A DNA stretch of 64,000 nucleotides, from assembly GCF_050947335.1 (NCBI RefSeq), contig NW_027473598.1, forward strand, positions 148,963 through 212,962. The letters are read 5' to 3'. The stretch comes from Megachile rotundata (Eukaryota; Arthropoda; Insecta; Hymenoptera; Megachilidae). Under the pieces are notes generated by a model. The model had not been told where the DNA came from. It saw only the letters and a program-made list of their open reading frames with translations, and searched no databases. Positions within the stretch are counted from its first letter, which is position 1; every line of letters begins with the position of its first letter. Position numbers and translations under genes: made by a program. This document shows positions 1-11,977 of the stretch, piece after piece.

Positions 1-83
1 TAACTCATATTATTAGCCATATTATGCTTATATGATCGATAGAACGAGAATTACTATACTCACTACTCTTAGTATTATCAATC
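1..83 (+). repeat. Reference monomer, class A (GAACGAG / CTCAC / TTAGTATT)
   Basis: This is the first monomer and the one used here to define phase. Class A carries TTATATGATCG, then GAACGAG, then CTCACTACTCTTAGTATTATC. It is among the most frequent classes. A sub-form reads GAGAACTAC instead of GAGAATTAC, and a rarer one has CCCTAC instead of CACTAC (for example at 476, 7,280, 14,002, 21,632, 27,358, 30,510, 36,236, 43,952, 47,270 and 49,843). These rare forms are useful markers for tracing long duplications. Confidence 0.93.
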
Positions 84-166
84 TAACTCATATTACTAGC
101 CATATTATGGTTATATTATCGATAGAACGACAATTACTATACTTATTACTGTTATTATTATCAATC
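84..166 (+). repeat. Monomer, class B (TTATATTATCG / GAACGAC / CTTATTACTGTT)
   Basis: This class differs from class A by G to T in TATATTATCGATAG, GAG to GAC, CTCAC to CTTAT and CTCTTAG to CTGTTAT. It usually follows class A directly. This copy also has CTAGCC and GGTTATATT, a sub-form found with other copies such as 914-996. The change creates the 8-bp palindrome TATCGATA. Confidence 0.9.
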
Positions 167-249
167 TAACTCATATTATTAGCCATATTATGCTTAAATG
201 ATCGATAGATCTACAATTACTATACTCATTACTCTTATTATTATCAATC
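167..249 (+). repeat. Monomer, class C (TTAAATGATCG / GATCTAC)
   Basis: This class has TTAAATG in place of TTATATG and GATCTAC in place of GAACGAG, followed by CTCATT or CCCATT and CTTATTATTATC. The GATAGATCTAC stretch contains AGATCT, so this class carries a BglII site that the other classes lack. It also loses the second CpG of the monomer. It typically follows a class B or class E monomer. Confidence 0.9.
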
Positions 250-332
250 TAACTCATATTATTAGCCATATTATGCTTATATGATCGATAGAACGAGAAT
301 TACTATACTCACTACTCTTAGTATTATCAATC

Positions 333-415
333 TAACTCATATTATTAGCCATATTATGCTTATATGATCGATAGAACGACAATTACTATACTTATTACTC
401 TTATTATTATCAATC
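333..415 (+). repeat. Monomer, class D (TTATATGATCG / GAACGAC / CTTATTACTCTT)
   Basis: Class D shares the first half of class A (TATATGATCG) and most of the second half of class B (GAC, CTTATT), but has CTCTTATTATT. It sits between class A monomers in runs such as 250-498. Confidence 0.85.
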
Positions 416-581
416 TAACTCATATTATTAGCCATATTATGCTTATATGATCGATAGAACGAGAACTACTATACTCCCTACTCTTAGTATTATCAATCTA
501 ACTCATATTATTAGCTATATTATGCTTATATTATCGATAGAACGACAATTACTATACTTATTACTGTTATTATTATCAATC

Positions 582-664
582 TGACTCATATTATTACCCA
601 TATTATGCTTAAATGATCGATAGAACGACAATTACTATACATATTGCTGTTATTATTATCAATC
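582..664 (+). repeat. Monomer, class E (TGACTC / TTACCC / TTAAATG)
   Basis: Three linked variants define this class: TGACTC instead of TAACTC at the start, ATTACCC instead of ATTAGCC, and TTAAATG. It nearly always follows a TATATT class B monomer. This copy also carries ACATATTGCTG, a rare variant that recurs near 7,441, 14,161, 21,791, 27,521, 30,671 and 36,401. Related copies near 44,111, 47,431 and 50,001 read ACTTATTGCTG. Confidence 0.9.
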
Positions 665-747
665 TAACTCATATTATTAGCCATATTATGCTTAAATGAT
701 CGATAGAATGAGAATTACTATACTCACTACTCTTAGTATTATCACTC
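665..747 (+). repeat. Monomer, class F (GAATGAG / ends CACTC)
   Basis: GAATGAG replaces GAACGAG, a CpG to TpG change. It is linked to a monomer end reading ATTATCACTC rather than ATTATCAATC. Sub-forms have TTAAATG or TTATATG upstream, ACAATACTC or ACTATACTC in the core, and CTCAGTATT or CTTAGTATT near the end. It is usually followed by a monomer starting with AGCCTTATT or AGCCATATT. Confidence 0.9.
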
Positions 748-1328
748 TAACTCATATTATTAGCCTTATTATGCTTATATGATCGATAGAACGACAATTA
801 CTATACTTATTACTCTTATTACTATCAATCTAACTCATATTATTAGCCATATTATGCTTATATGATCGATAGAACGAGAATTACTATACTCACTACTCTT
901 AGTATTATCAATCTAACTCATATTATTAGCCATATTATGGTTATATTATCGATAGAACGACAATTACTATACTTATTACTGTTATTATTATCAATCTAAC
1001 TCATATTATTAGCCATATTATGCTTAAATGATCGATAGAATGAGAATTACTATACTCACTACTCTTAGTATTATCACTCTAACTCATATTATTAGCCATA
1101 TTATGCTTATATGATCGATAGAACGAGAATTACTATACTCACTACTCTTAGTATTATCAATCTAACTCATATTATTAGCCATATTATGGTTATATTATCG
1201 ATAGAACGACAATTACTATACTTATTACTGTTATTATTATCAATCTAACTCATATTAATAGCCATATTATGCTTAAATGATCGATAGAACGACAATTACT
1301 ATACTTATTACTCTTATTATTATCAATC

Positions 1329-1411
1329 TAACTCATATTATTAGCCTTATTATGCTTATATGATCGATAGAACGACAATTACTGTAGTTATTACTCTTAT
1401 TATTATCAATC
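1329..1411 (+). repeat. Monomer, class G (AGCCTTATT / CTGTAGTTATT)
   Basis: Class G has AGCCTTATT in place of AGCCATATT, linked to ACTGTAGTTATT in place of ACTATACTTATT. A sub-form such as 748-830 keeps ACTATACTTATT and ends CTTATTACTATC. Class G recurs throughout the array, usually just before a class A monomer. Confidence 0.88.
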
Positions 1412-1920
1412 TAACTCATATTATTAGCCATATTATGCTTATATGATCGATAGAACGAGAATTACTATACTCACTACTCTTAGTAGTATCAATCTAACTC
1501 ATATTACTAGCCATATTATGGTTATATTATCGATAGAACGACAATTACTATACTTATTACTGTTATTATTATCAATCTAACTCATATTATTAGCCATATT
1601 ATGCTTAAATGATCGATAGATCTACAATTACTATACCCATTACTCTTATTATTATCAATCTAACTCATATTATTAGCCATATTATGCTTATATGATCGAT
1701 AGAACGAGAACTACTATACTCACTACTCTTAGTATTATCAATCTAACTCATATTATTAGCCATATTATGCTTATATTATCGATAGAACGACAATTACTAT
1801 ACTTATTACTGTTATTATTATCAATCTGACTCATATTATTACCCATATTATGCTTAAATGATCGATAGAACGACAATTACTATACTTATTACTGATATTA
1901 TTATCAATCTAACTCATATT

Positions 1921-2995
1921 ATTAGCCATATTATGCTTAAATGATCGATAGATCTACAATTACTATACTCATTACTCTTATTAGTATCAATCTGACTCAT
2001 ATTATTAGCCATATTATGCTTATATGATCGATAGAACGAGAATTACTATACTCACTACTCTTAGTATTATCAATCTAACTCATATTATTAGCCATATTAT
2101 GCTTATATGTTCGATAGAACGACAATTACTATACTTATTACTCTTATTATTATCAATCTAACTCATATTATTAGCCATATTATGCTTATATGATCGATAG
2201 AATGAGAATTACAATACTCACTACTCTCAGTATTATCACTCTAACTCATATTATTAGCCTTATTATGCTTATATGATCGATAGAACGACAATTACTGTAG
2301 TTATTACTCTTATTATTATCAATCTAACTCATATTATTAGCCATATTTTGCTTACATGATCGATAGAACTACAATTACTATACCCATTACTCTTATTATT
2401 ATCAATCTAACTCATATTATTAGCCATATTATGCTTATATGATCGATAGAACGAGAACTACTATACTCACTACTCTTAGTATTATCAATCTAACTCATAT
2501 TATTAGCCATATTATGCTTATATTATCGATAGAACGACAATTACTATACTTATTACTGTTATTATTATCAATCTGACTCATATTATTACCCATATTATGC
2601 TTAAATGATCGATAGAACGACAATTACTATACTTATTACTGATATTATTATCAATCTAACTCATATTATTAGCCATATTATGCTTAAATGATCGATAGAT
2701 CTACAATTACTATACTCATTACTCTTATTATTATCAATCTAACTCATATTATTAGCCACATTATGCTTATATGATCGATAGAACGAGAATTACTATACTC
2801 ACTACTCTTAGTATTATCAATCTAACTCATATTATTAGCCATATTATGCTTATATTATCGATAGAACGACAATTACTATACTTATTACTGTTATTATTAT
2901 CAATCTGACTCATATTATTACCCATATTATGCTTAAATGATCGATAGAACGACAATTACTATACTTATTACTGTTATAATTATCAATCTAACTCA
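1921..2995 (+). repeat. Long duplication, copy 1 (partner 9,061-10,135, offset 7,140)
   Basis: From the TTAGTATC / TGACTC monomer onward the match resumes at an offset of 7,140, which is 332 bases (four monomers) more than the offset just upstream. The match runs through TATGTTCG, CTCTCAGTATT and GTTATAATTATC. It ends where 2,995 reads CATATTATT and its partner reads CGTATTATT. Confidence 0.85.
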
Positions 2996-3154
2996 TATTA
3001 TTAGCCATATTATGCTTAAATGATCGATAGAACTACAATTACTATACTCATTACTCTTATTATTATCAATCTAACTCATATTATTAGCCATATTATGCTT
3101 ATATGATCGATAGAATGAGAATTACAATACTCACTACTCTTAGTATTATCACTC

Positions 3155-3486
3155 TAACTCATATTATTAGCCATATTATGCTTATATGATCGATAGAACG
3201 ACAATTACTATACTTATTACTCTTATTATTATGAATCTAACTCATATTATTAACCATATTATGCCGATATGATCGATAGAACTACAATTACTATACTCAT
3301 TACTCTTATTATTATCACTCTAACTCATATTATTAGCCATATTATGCTTATATGATCGATAGAACGACAATTACTATACTTATTACTCTTATTATTATGA
3401 ATCTAACTCATATTATTAACCATATTATGCCGATATGATCGATAGAACTACAATTACTATACTCATTACTCTTATTATTATCAATC
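3155..3486 (+). repeat. Local two-monomer (166-bp) tandem duplication
   Basis: The pair of a class D monomer ending ATGAATC and a class H monomer occurs twice in direct succession (3,155-3,320 and 3,321-3,486). The copies differ at the end, CACTC against CAATC. At the other class H sites in the window the pair is single, so the extra dimer is local to this place. Confidence 0.85.
3238..3320 (+). repeat. Monomer, class H (TTAACCATATT / GCCGATATG)
   Basis: This rare class has ATTAACC, ATGCCGATATG and GAACTAC, and is preceded by a monomer ending ATTATGAATC. It gains an extra CpG. Further copies start at 3,404 and lie near 24,731, 33,611, 39,251, 42,081, 45,391 and 49,381. Except for the close pair here they are single, so each marks a long duplication. 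Confidence 0.88.
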
Positions 3487-5561
3487 TAACTCATATTATT
3501 AGCCATATTATGCTTATATGATCGATAGAATGAGAATTACTATACTCACTACTCTTAGTATTATCAATCTAACTCATATTATTAGCCATATTATGCTTAT
3601 ATGATCGATTGAACGACAATTACTATACTTATTACTCTTATTATTATCAATCTAACTCATATTATTAGCCATATTATGCTTATATGATCGATAGAACGAG
3701 AACTACTATACTCACTACTCTTAGTATTATCACTCTAACTCATATTATTAGCCTTATTATGCTTATATGATCGATAGAACGACAATTACTATACTTATTA
3801 CTCTTATTACTATCAATCTAACTCATATTATTAGCCATATTATGCTTATATGATCGATAGAACGAGAATTACTATACTCACTACTCTTAGTATTATCAAT
3901 CTAACTCATATTATTAGCCATATTATGGTTATATTATCGATAGAACGACAATTACTATACTTATTACTGTTATTATTATCAATCTAACTCATATTAATAG
4001 CCATATTATGCTTAAATGATCGATAGAATGAGAATTACAATACTCACTACTCTTAGTATTATCACTCTAACTCATATTATTAGCCATATTATGCTTATAT
4101 GATCGAGAGAACGACAATTACTATACTTATTACTCTTATTATTATCAATCTAACTCATATTATTAGCCTTATTATGCTTATATGATCGATAGAACGACAA
4201 TTACTGTAGTTATTACTCTTATTACTATCAATCTAACTCATATAATTAGCCATATTATGCTTATATGATCGATAGAACGAGAATTACTATACTCACTACT
4301 CTTAGTATTATCAATCTAACTCATATTATTAGCCATATTATGGTTATATTATCGATAGAACGACAATTACTATACTTATTACTGTTATTATTATCAATCT
4401 AACTCATATTATTAGCCATATTATGCTTAAATGATCGATAGAATGAGAATTACAATACTCACTACTCTTATTATTATCACTCTAACTCATATTATTAGCC
4501 ATATTATGCTTATATGATCGAGAGAACGACAATTACTATACTTATTACTCTTATTATTATCAATCTAACTCATATTATTAGCCTTATTATGCTTATATGA
4601 TCGATAGAACGACAATTACTGTAGTTATTACTCTTATTATTATCAATCTAACTCATATTATTAGCCATATTATGCTTATATGATCGATAGAACGAGAATT
4701 ACTATACTCACTACTCTTAGTATTATCAATCTAACTCATATTATTAGCCATATTATACTTATATTATCGATAGAACGACAATTACTATACTTATTACTGT
4801 TATTATTATCAATCTAACTCATATTATTAGCCATATTATGCTTAAATGATCGATAGAATGAGAATTACTATACTCACTACTCTTAGTATTATCACTCTAA
4901 CTCATATTATTAGCCATATTATGCTTAAATGATCGATAGAATGAGAATTACAATACTCACTACTCTTAGTATTATCACTCTAACTCATATTATTAGCCAT
5001 ATTATGCTTATATGATCGAGAGAACGACAATTACTATACTTATTACTCTTATTATTATCAATCTAACTCATATTATTAGCCTTATTATGCTTATATGATC
5101 GATAGAACGACAATTACTGTAGTTATTACTCTTATTACTATCAATCTAACTCATATTATTAGCCATATTATGCTTATATGATCGATAGAACGAGAATTAC
5201 TATACTCACTACTCTTAGTATTATCAATCTAACTCATATTATTAGCCATATTATGGTTATATTATCGATAGAACGACAATTACTATACTTATTACTGTTA
5301 TTATTATCAATCTAACTCATATTATTAGCCATATTATGCTTAAATGATCGATAGAACGACAATTACTATACTTATTACTCTTATTATTATCAATCTAACT
5401 CGTATTATTAGCCATATTATGCTTACATGATCGATAGAACGACAAATACTATACTTATTACTCTTATTATTATCAATCTATATCATATTATTAGCCATAT
5501 TATGCTTATATGATCGATAGAACGACAAATACTATACTCACTACTCTTAGTATTATCAATC

Positions 5562-5643
5562 TAACTCATATTATTAGCCATATTATGCTTATATTATCGA
5601 AGAACGACAGTTACTATACTTATTACTGTTATTATTATCAATC
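5562..5643 (+). repeat. 82-bp monomer variant (TATCGAAGAACGACAG), first of 20
   Basis: This monomer has TATCGAAGAAC in place of TATCGATAGAAC (one T lost), linked to GACAGTTAC in place of GACAATTAC. It is 82 bases long and loses the ATCGAT site. The CGAAG site recurs near 5,600, 6,262, 10,330, 12,320, 12,984, 15,889, 17,546, 18,209, 19,619, 19,950, 20,614, 25,260, 28,828, 29,492, 34,139, 39,781, 42,604, 43,264, 45,919 and 46,585. I see none before 5.6 kb or after 46.6 kb. The linked changes imply a single origin. Confidence 0.92.
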
Positions 5644-6141
5644 TAACTCATATTATTAGCCATATTATGCTTATATGATCGATAGAATGAGAATTACTAT
5701 ACTCACTACTCTCAGTATTATCACTCTAACTCATATTATTAGCCTTATTATGCTTATATGATCGATAGAACGACAATTACTGTAGTTATTACTCTTATTA
5801 TTATCAATCTAACTCATATTATTAGCCATATTATGCTTATATGATCGATAGAACGAGAATTACTATACTCACTACTCTTAGTATTATCAATCTAACTCAT
5901 ATTACTAGCCATATTATGGTTATATTATCGATAGAACGACAATTACTATACTTATTACTGTTATTATTATCAATCTAACTCATATTATTAGCCATATTAT
6001 GCTTAAATGATCGATAGATCTACAATTACTATACCCATTACTCTTATTATTATCAATCTAACTAATATTATTAGCCATATTATGCTTATATGATCGATAG
6101 AACGAGAACTACTATACTCACTACTCTTAGTATTATCAATC

Positions 6142-6224
6142 TAACTCATATTATTAGCCATATTATGCTTATATGATCGATAGAACGACAATTACTATAC
6201 TCACTACTCTTAGTATTATCAATC
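6142..6224 (+). repeat. Hybrid monomer: GAC first half, CTCAC/TTAGTATT second half
   Basis: GAACGAC (class B/D) is followed by ACTATACTCACTACTCTTAGTATT (class A). The switch falls in the shared AATTACTATAC core. The same hybrid recurs near 12,864, 18,120, 19,530, 20,494, 29,372, 43,143 and 46,461, each inside a duplicated block. Confidence 0.8.
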
Positions 6225-8370
6225 TAACTCATATTATTAGCCATATTATGCTTATATTATCGAAGAACGACAGTTACTATACTTATTACTGTTATTATTA
6301 TCAATCTAACTCATATTATTAGCCATATTATGCTTATATGATCGATAGAATGAGAATTACTATACTCACTACTCTCAGTATTATCACTCTAACTCATATT
6401 ATTAGCCTTATTATGCTTATATGATCGATAGAACGACAATTACTGTAGTTATTACTCTTATTATTATCAATCTAACTCATATTATTAGCCATATTATGCT
6501 TATATGATCGATAGAACGAGAATTACTATACTCACTACTCTTAGTATTATCAATCTAACTCATATTACTAGCCATATTATGGTTATATTATCGATAGAAC
6601 GACAATTATTATACTTATTACTGTTATTATTATCAATCTACCTCATATTATTAGCCATATTATGCTTAAATGATCGATAGATCTACAATTACTATACCCA
6701 TTACTCTTATTATTATCAATCTAACTCATATTATTAGCCATATTATGCTTATATGATCGATAGAACGAGAACTACTATACTCACTACTCTTAGTATTATC
6801 AATCTAACTCATATTATTAGCCATATTATGCTTATATTATCGATAGAACGACAATTACTATACTTATTACTGTTATTATTATCAATCTGACTCATATTAT
6901 TACCCATATTATGCTTAAATGATCGATAGAACGACAATTACTATACTTATTACTGTTATTATTATCAATCTAACTCATATTATTAGCCATATTATGCTTA
7001 AATGATCGATAGATCTACAATTACTATACTCATTACTCTTATTATTATCAATCTAACTCATATTATTAGCCATATTATGCTTATATGATCGATAGAACGA
7101 GAATTACTATACTCACTACTCTTAGTATTATCAATCTAACTCATATTATTAGCCATATTATGCTTATATGATCGATAGAACGACAATTACTATACTTATT
7201 ACTCTTATTATTATCAATCTAACTCATATTATTAGCCATATTATGCTTATATGATCGATAGAACGAGAACTACTATACTCCCTACTCTTAGTATTATCAA
7301 TCTAACTCATATTATTAGCTATATTATGCTTATATTATCGATAGAACGACAATTACTATACTTATTACTGTTATTATTATCAATCTGACTCATATTATTA
7401 CCCATATTATGCTTAAATGATCGATAGAACGACAATTACTATACATATTGCTGTTATTATTATCAATCTAACTCATATTATTAGCCATATTATGCTTAAA
7501 TGATCGATAGAATGAGAATTACTATACTCACTACTCTTAGTATTATCACTCTAACTCATATTATTAGCCTTATTATGCTTATATGATCGATAGAACGACA
7601 ATTACTATACTTATTACTCTTATTACTATCAATCTAACTCATATTATTAGCCATATTATGCTTATATGATCGATAGAACGAGAATTACTATACTCACTAC
7701 TCTTAGTATTATCAATCTAACTCATATTATTAGCCATATTATGGTTATATTATCGATAGAACGACAATTACTATACTTATTACTGTTATTATTATCAATC
7801 TAACTCATATTATTAGCCATATTATGCTTAAATGATCGATAGAATGAGAATTACTATACTCACTACTCTTAGTATTATCACTCTAACTCATATTATTAGC
7901 CATATTATGCTTATATGATCGATAGAACGAGAATTACTATACTCACTACTCTTAGTATTATCAATCTAACTCATATTATTAGCCATATTATGGTTATATT
8001 ATCGATAGAACGACAATTACTATACTTATTACTGTTATTATTATCAATCTAACTCATATTAATAGCCATATTATGCTTAAATGATCGATAGAACGACAAT
8101 TACTATACTTATTACTCTTATTATTATCAATCTAACTCATATTATTAGCCTTATTATGCTTATATGATCGATAGAACGACAATTACTGTAGTTATTACTC
8201 TTATTATTATCAATCTAACTCATATTATTAGCCATATTATGCTTATATGATCGATAGAACGAGAATTACTATACTCACTACTCTTAGTAGTATCAATCTA
8301 ACTCATATTACTAGCCATATTATGGTTATATTATCGATAGAACGACAATTACTATACTTATTACTGTTAT

Positions 8371-8380
8371 TATTATAATC
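8371..8380 (+). other. Private 3-base insertion in a monomer
   Basis: The monomer end reads TATTATAATCAATC where the copies near 1,570 and 15,091 read TATTATCAATC. This monomer is therefore 86 bases long, one of very few departures from 83 bases in the window. Confidence 0.85.
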
Positions 8381-8498
8381 AATCTAACTCATATTATGAG
8401 CCATATTATGCTTAAATGATCGATAGATCTACAATTACTATACCCATTACTCTTATTATTATCAATCTAACTCATATTATTAGCCATATTATGCTTAT

Positions 8499-8503
8499 AT
8501 GAA
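8499..8503 (+). other. Private 1-base insertion (TATGAATCGATAG)
   Basis: TTATATGAATCGATAG stands where all other copies read TTATATGATCGATAG. It is seen once in the window and could be a real mutation or a base-calling error. Confidence 0.85.
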
Positions 8504-8789
8504 TCGATAGAACGAGAACTACTATACTCACTACTCTTAGTATTATCAATCTAACTCATATTATTAGCCATATTATGCTTATATTATCGATAGAACGACA
8601 ATTACTATACTTATTACTGTTATTATTATCAATCTGACTCATATTATTACCCATATTATGCTTAAATGATCGATAGAACGACAATTACTATACTTATTAC
8701 TGATATTATTATCAATCTAACTCATATTATTAGCCATATTATGCTTAAATGATCGATAGATCTACAATTACTATACTCATTACTCTTAT

Positions 8790-9121
8790 TATTATCAATC
8801 TAACTCATATTATTAGCCACATTATGCTTATATGATCGATAGAACGAGAATTACTATACTCACTACTCTTAGTATTATCAATCTAACTCATATTATTAGC
8901 CATATTATGCTTATATTATCGATAGAACGACAATTACTATACTTATTACTGTTATTATTATCAATCTGACTCATATTATTACCCATATTATGCTTAAATG
9001 ATCGATAGAACGACAATTACTATACTTATTACTGTTATAATTATCAATCTAACTCATATTATTAGCCATATTATGTTTAAATGATCGATAGATCTACAAT
9101 TACTATACTCATTACTCTTAT
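8790..9121 (+). repeat. Four-monomer (332-bp) insertion relative to sister copies
   Basis: Compared with 1,921-1,980 and 15,447-15,508, the copy here has four extra monomers, including one with AGCCACATT and one with GTTATAATTATC, before the shared TTAGTATC monomer. The junction can lie anywhere in the repeated sequence from about 8,729 to 9,121. The copies at 23,140 and 32,018 have the same extra monomers, so this is the form that was carried forward. Confidence 0.78.
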
Positions 9122-10120
9122 TAGTATCAATCTGACTCATATTATTAGCCATATTATGCTTATATGATCGATAGAACGAGAATTACTATACTCACTACTC
9201 TTAGTATTATCAATCTAACTCATATTATTAGCCATATTATGCTTATATGTTCGATAGAACGACAATTACTATACTTATTACTCTTATTATTATCAATCTA
9301 ACTCATATTATTAGCCATATTATGCTTATATGATCGATAGAATGAGAATTACAATACTCACTACTCTCAGTATTATCACTCTAACTCATATTATTAGCCT
9401 TATTATGCTTATATGATCGATAGAACGACAATTACTGTAGTTATTACTCTTATTATTATCCATCTAACTCATATTATTAGCCATATTATGCTTACATGAT
9501 CGATAGAACTACAATTACTATACCCATTACTCTTATTATTATCAATCTAACTCATATTATTAGCCATATTATGCTTATATGATCGATAGAACGAGAACTA
9601 CTATACTCACTACTCTTAGTATTATCAATCTAACTCATATTATTAGCCATATTATGCTTATATTATCGATAGAACGACAATTACTATACTTATTACTGTT
9701 ATTATTATCAATCTGACTCATATTATTACCCATATTATGCTTAAATGATCGATAGAACGACAATTACTATACTTATTACTGATATTATTATCAATCTAAC
9801 TCATATTATTAGCCATATTATGCTTAAATGATCGATAGATCTACAATTACTATACTCATTACTCTTATTATTATCAATCTAACTCATATTATTAGCCACA
9901 TTATGCTTATATGATCGATAGAACGAGAATTACTATACTCACTACTCTTAGTATTATCAATCTAACTCATATTATTAGCCATATTATGCTTATATTATCG
10001 ATAGAACGACAATTACTATACTTATTACTGTTATTATTATCAATCTGACTCATATTATTACCCATATTATGCTTAAATGATCGATAGAACGACAATTACT
10101 ATACTTATTACTGTTATAAT

Positions 10121-11977
10121 TATCAATCTAACTCGTATTATTAGCCATATTATGCTTACATGATCGATAGAACGACAAATACTATACTTATTACTCTTAT
10201 TATCAAATCTATATCATATTATTAGCCATATTATGCTTATATGATCGATATAACGACAATTACTATACTCACTACTCTTAGTATTATCAATCTAACTCAT
10301 ATTATTAGCCATATTATGCTTATATTATCGAAGAACGACAGTTACTATACTTATTACTGTTATTATTATCAATCTAACTCATATTATTAGCCATATTATG
10401 CTTATATGATCGATAGAATGAGAATTACTATACTCACTACTCTCAGTATTATCACTCTAACTCATATTATTAGCCTTATTATGCTTATATGATCGATAGA
10501 ACGACAATTACTGTAGTTATTACTCTTATTATTATCAATCTAACTCATATTATTAGCCATATTATGCTTATATGATCGATAGAACGAGAATTACTATACG
10601 CACTACTCTTAGTATTATCAATCTAACTCATATTACTAGCCATATTATGGTTATATTATCGATAGAACGACAATTACTATACTTATTACTGTTATTTTTA
10701 TCAATCTAACTCATATTAATAGCCATATTATGCTTAAATGATCGATAGAATGAGAATTACAATACTCACTACTCTTAGTATTATCACTCTAACTCATATT
10801 ATTAGCCATATTATGCTTACATGATCGAGAGAACGACAATTACTATACTTATTACTCTTATTATTATCAATCTAACTCATATTATTAGCCTTATTATGCT
10901 TATATGATCGATAGAACGACAATTACTGTAGTTATTACTCTTATTACTATCAATCTAACTCATATTATTAGCCATATTATGCTTATATGATCGATAGAAC
11001 GAGAATTACTATACTCACTACTCTTAGTATTATCAATCTAACTCATATTATTAGCCATATTATGGTTATATTATCGATAGAACGACAATTACTATACTTA
11101 TTACTGTTATTATTATCAATCTAACTCATATTATTAGCCATATTATGCTTAAATGATCGATAGAATGAGAATTACAATACTCACTACTCTTATTATTATC
11201 ACTCTAACTCATATTATTAGCCATATTATGCTTATATGATCGAGAGAACGACAATTACTATACTTATTACTCTTATTATTATCAATCTAACTCATATTAT
11301 TAGCCTTATTATGCTTATATGATCGATAGAACGACAATTACTGTAGTTATTACTCTTATTATTATCAATCTAACTCATATTATTAGCCATATTATGCTTA
11401 TATGATCGATAGAACGAGAATTACTATACTCACTACTCTTAGTATTATCAATCTAACTCATATTATTAGCCATATTATACTTATATTATCGATAGAACGA
11501 CAATTACTATACTTATTACTGTTATTATTATCAATCTAACTCATATTATTAGCCATATTATGCTTAAATGATCGATAGAATGAGAATTACTATACTCACT
11601 ACTCTTAGTATTATCACTCTAACTCATATTATTAGCCATATTATGCTTAAATGATCGATAGAATGAGAATTACAATACTCACTACTCTTAGTATTATCAC
11701 TCTAACTCATATTATTAGCCATATTATGCTTATATGATCGAGAGAACGACAATTACTATACTTATTACTCTTATTATTATCAATCTAACTCATATTATTA
11801 GCCTTATTATGCTTATATGATCGATAGAACGACAATTACTGTAGTTATTACTCTTATTACTATCAATCTAACTCATATTATTAGCCATATTATGCTTATA
11901 TGATCGATAGAACGAGAATTACTATACTCACTACTCTTAGTATTATCAATCTAACTCATATTATTAGCCATATTATG
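10121..11977 (+). repeat. 1.86-kb duplication, copy 1 (partner about 15,677-17,535)
   Basis: The offset is 5,556, then 5,558 after the compound indel near 10,200. Markers are CGTATTATT (10,134/15,690), TATATCATATT (10,210/15,768), ATACGCACT (10,600/16,158) and ATTATACTT (11,479/17,037). The copies part where 11,978 has GGTTATATT and the partner has GCTTATATT. Confidence 0.83.
10191..10207 (+). other. Private compound indel (net -2) in a monomer
   Basis: TTACTCTTATTATCAAATC replaces the TTACTCTTATTATTATCAATC seen in sister copies near 5,460 and 15,751. Three bases are missing and one A is added, making an 81-base monomer. Confidence 0.8.

Larger units (their letters stand above)
121..1980 (+). 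repeat. Long duplication, copy 1 (partner about 6,925-8,788)
   Basis: Starting near 121, the order of monomer classes and rare variants matches the segment about 6,804 bases downstream, including CCCTAC at 476/7,280 and ACATATTGCTG. The offset becomes 6,807 and then 6,808 because the downstream copy has small insertions near 8,375 and 8,502. Before base 115 the two diverge in class-defining variants. Confidence 0.85.
6925..8788 (+). repeat. Long duplication, copy 2 of 121-1,980
   Basis: This segment repeats the monomer order of 121-1,980 and is itself repeated about 6,720 bases further on (to 15,508). It carries two private length changes, near 8,375 and 8,502, that neither other copy shares. 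Confidence 0.83.
3925..8790 (+). repeat. 4.9-kb duplication, copy 1 (partner 10,647-15,508)
   Basis: An offset of 6,722 links this segment to 10,647-15,508. Shared markers include ATTATACTTATATT (4,750s/11,470s), CGTATTATT (5,401/12,123), TATATCATATT, AACTAATATT (6,063/12,785), CCCTAC (7,280/14,002) and ACATATTGCTG. Single differences include GATCG against GAGCG (6,672/13,394) and TATTATTATC against TATTTTTATC. Confidence 0.87.

Noticed and set aside
2098..2125. Possible CENP-B box in monomers with TATGTTCGATAGAACGAC
   Set aside because: TTCG and the following A are in place, but the required CGGG block is missing (GACA instead). The variant is also rare in the array.
8371..8503. Edges of a mobile-element insertion or target-site duplication
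   Set aside because: The length changes are only +3 and +1 bases within otherwise normal monomers, with no foreign sequence.
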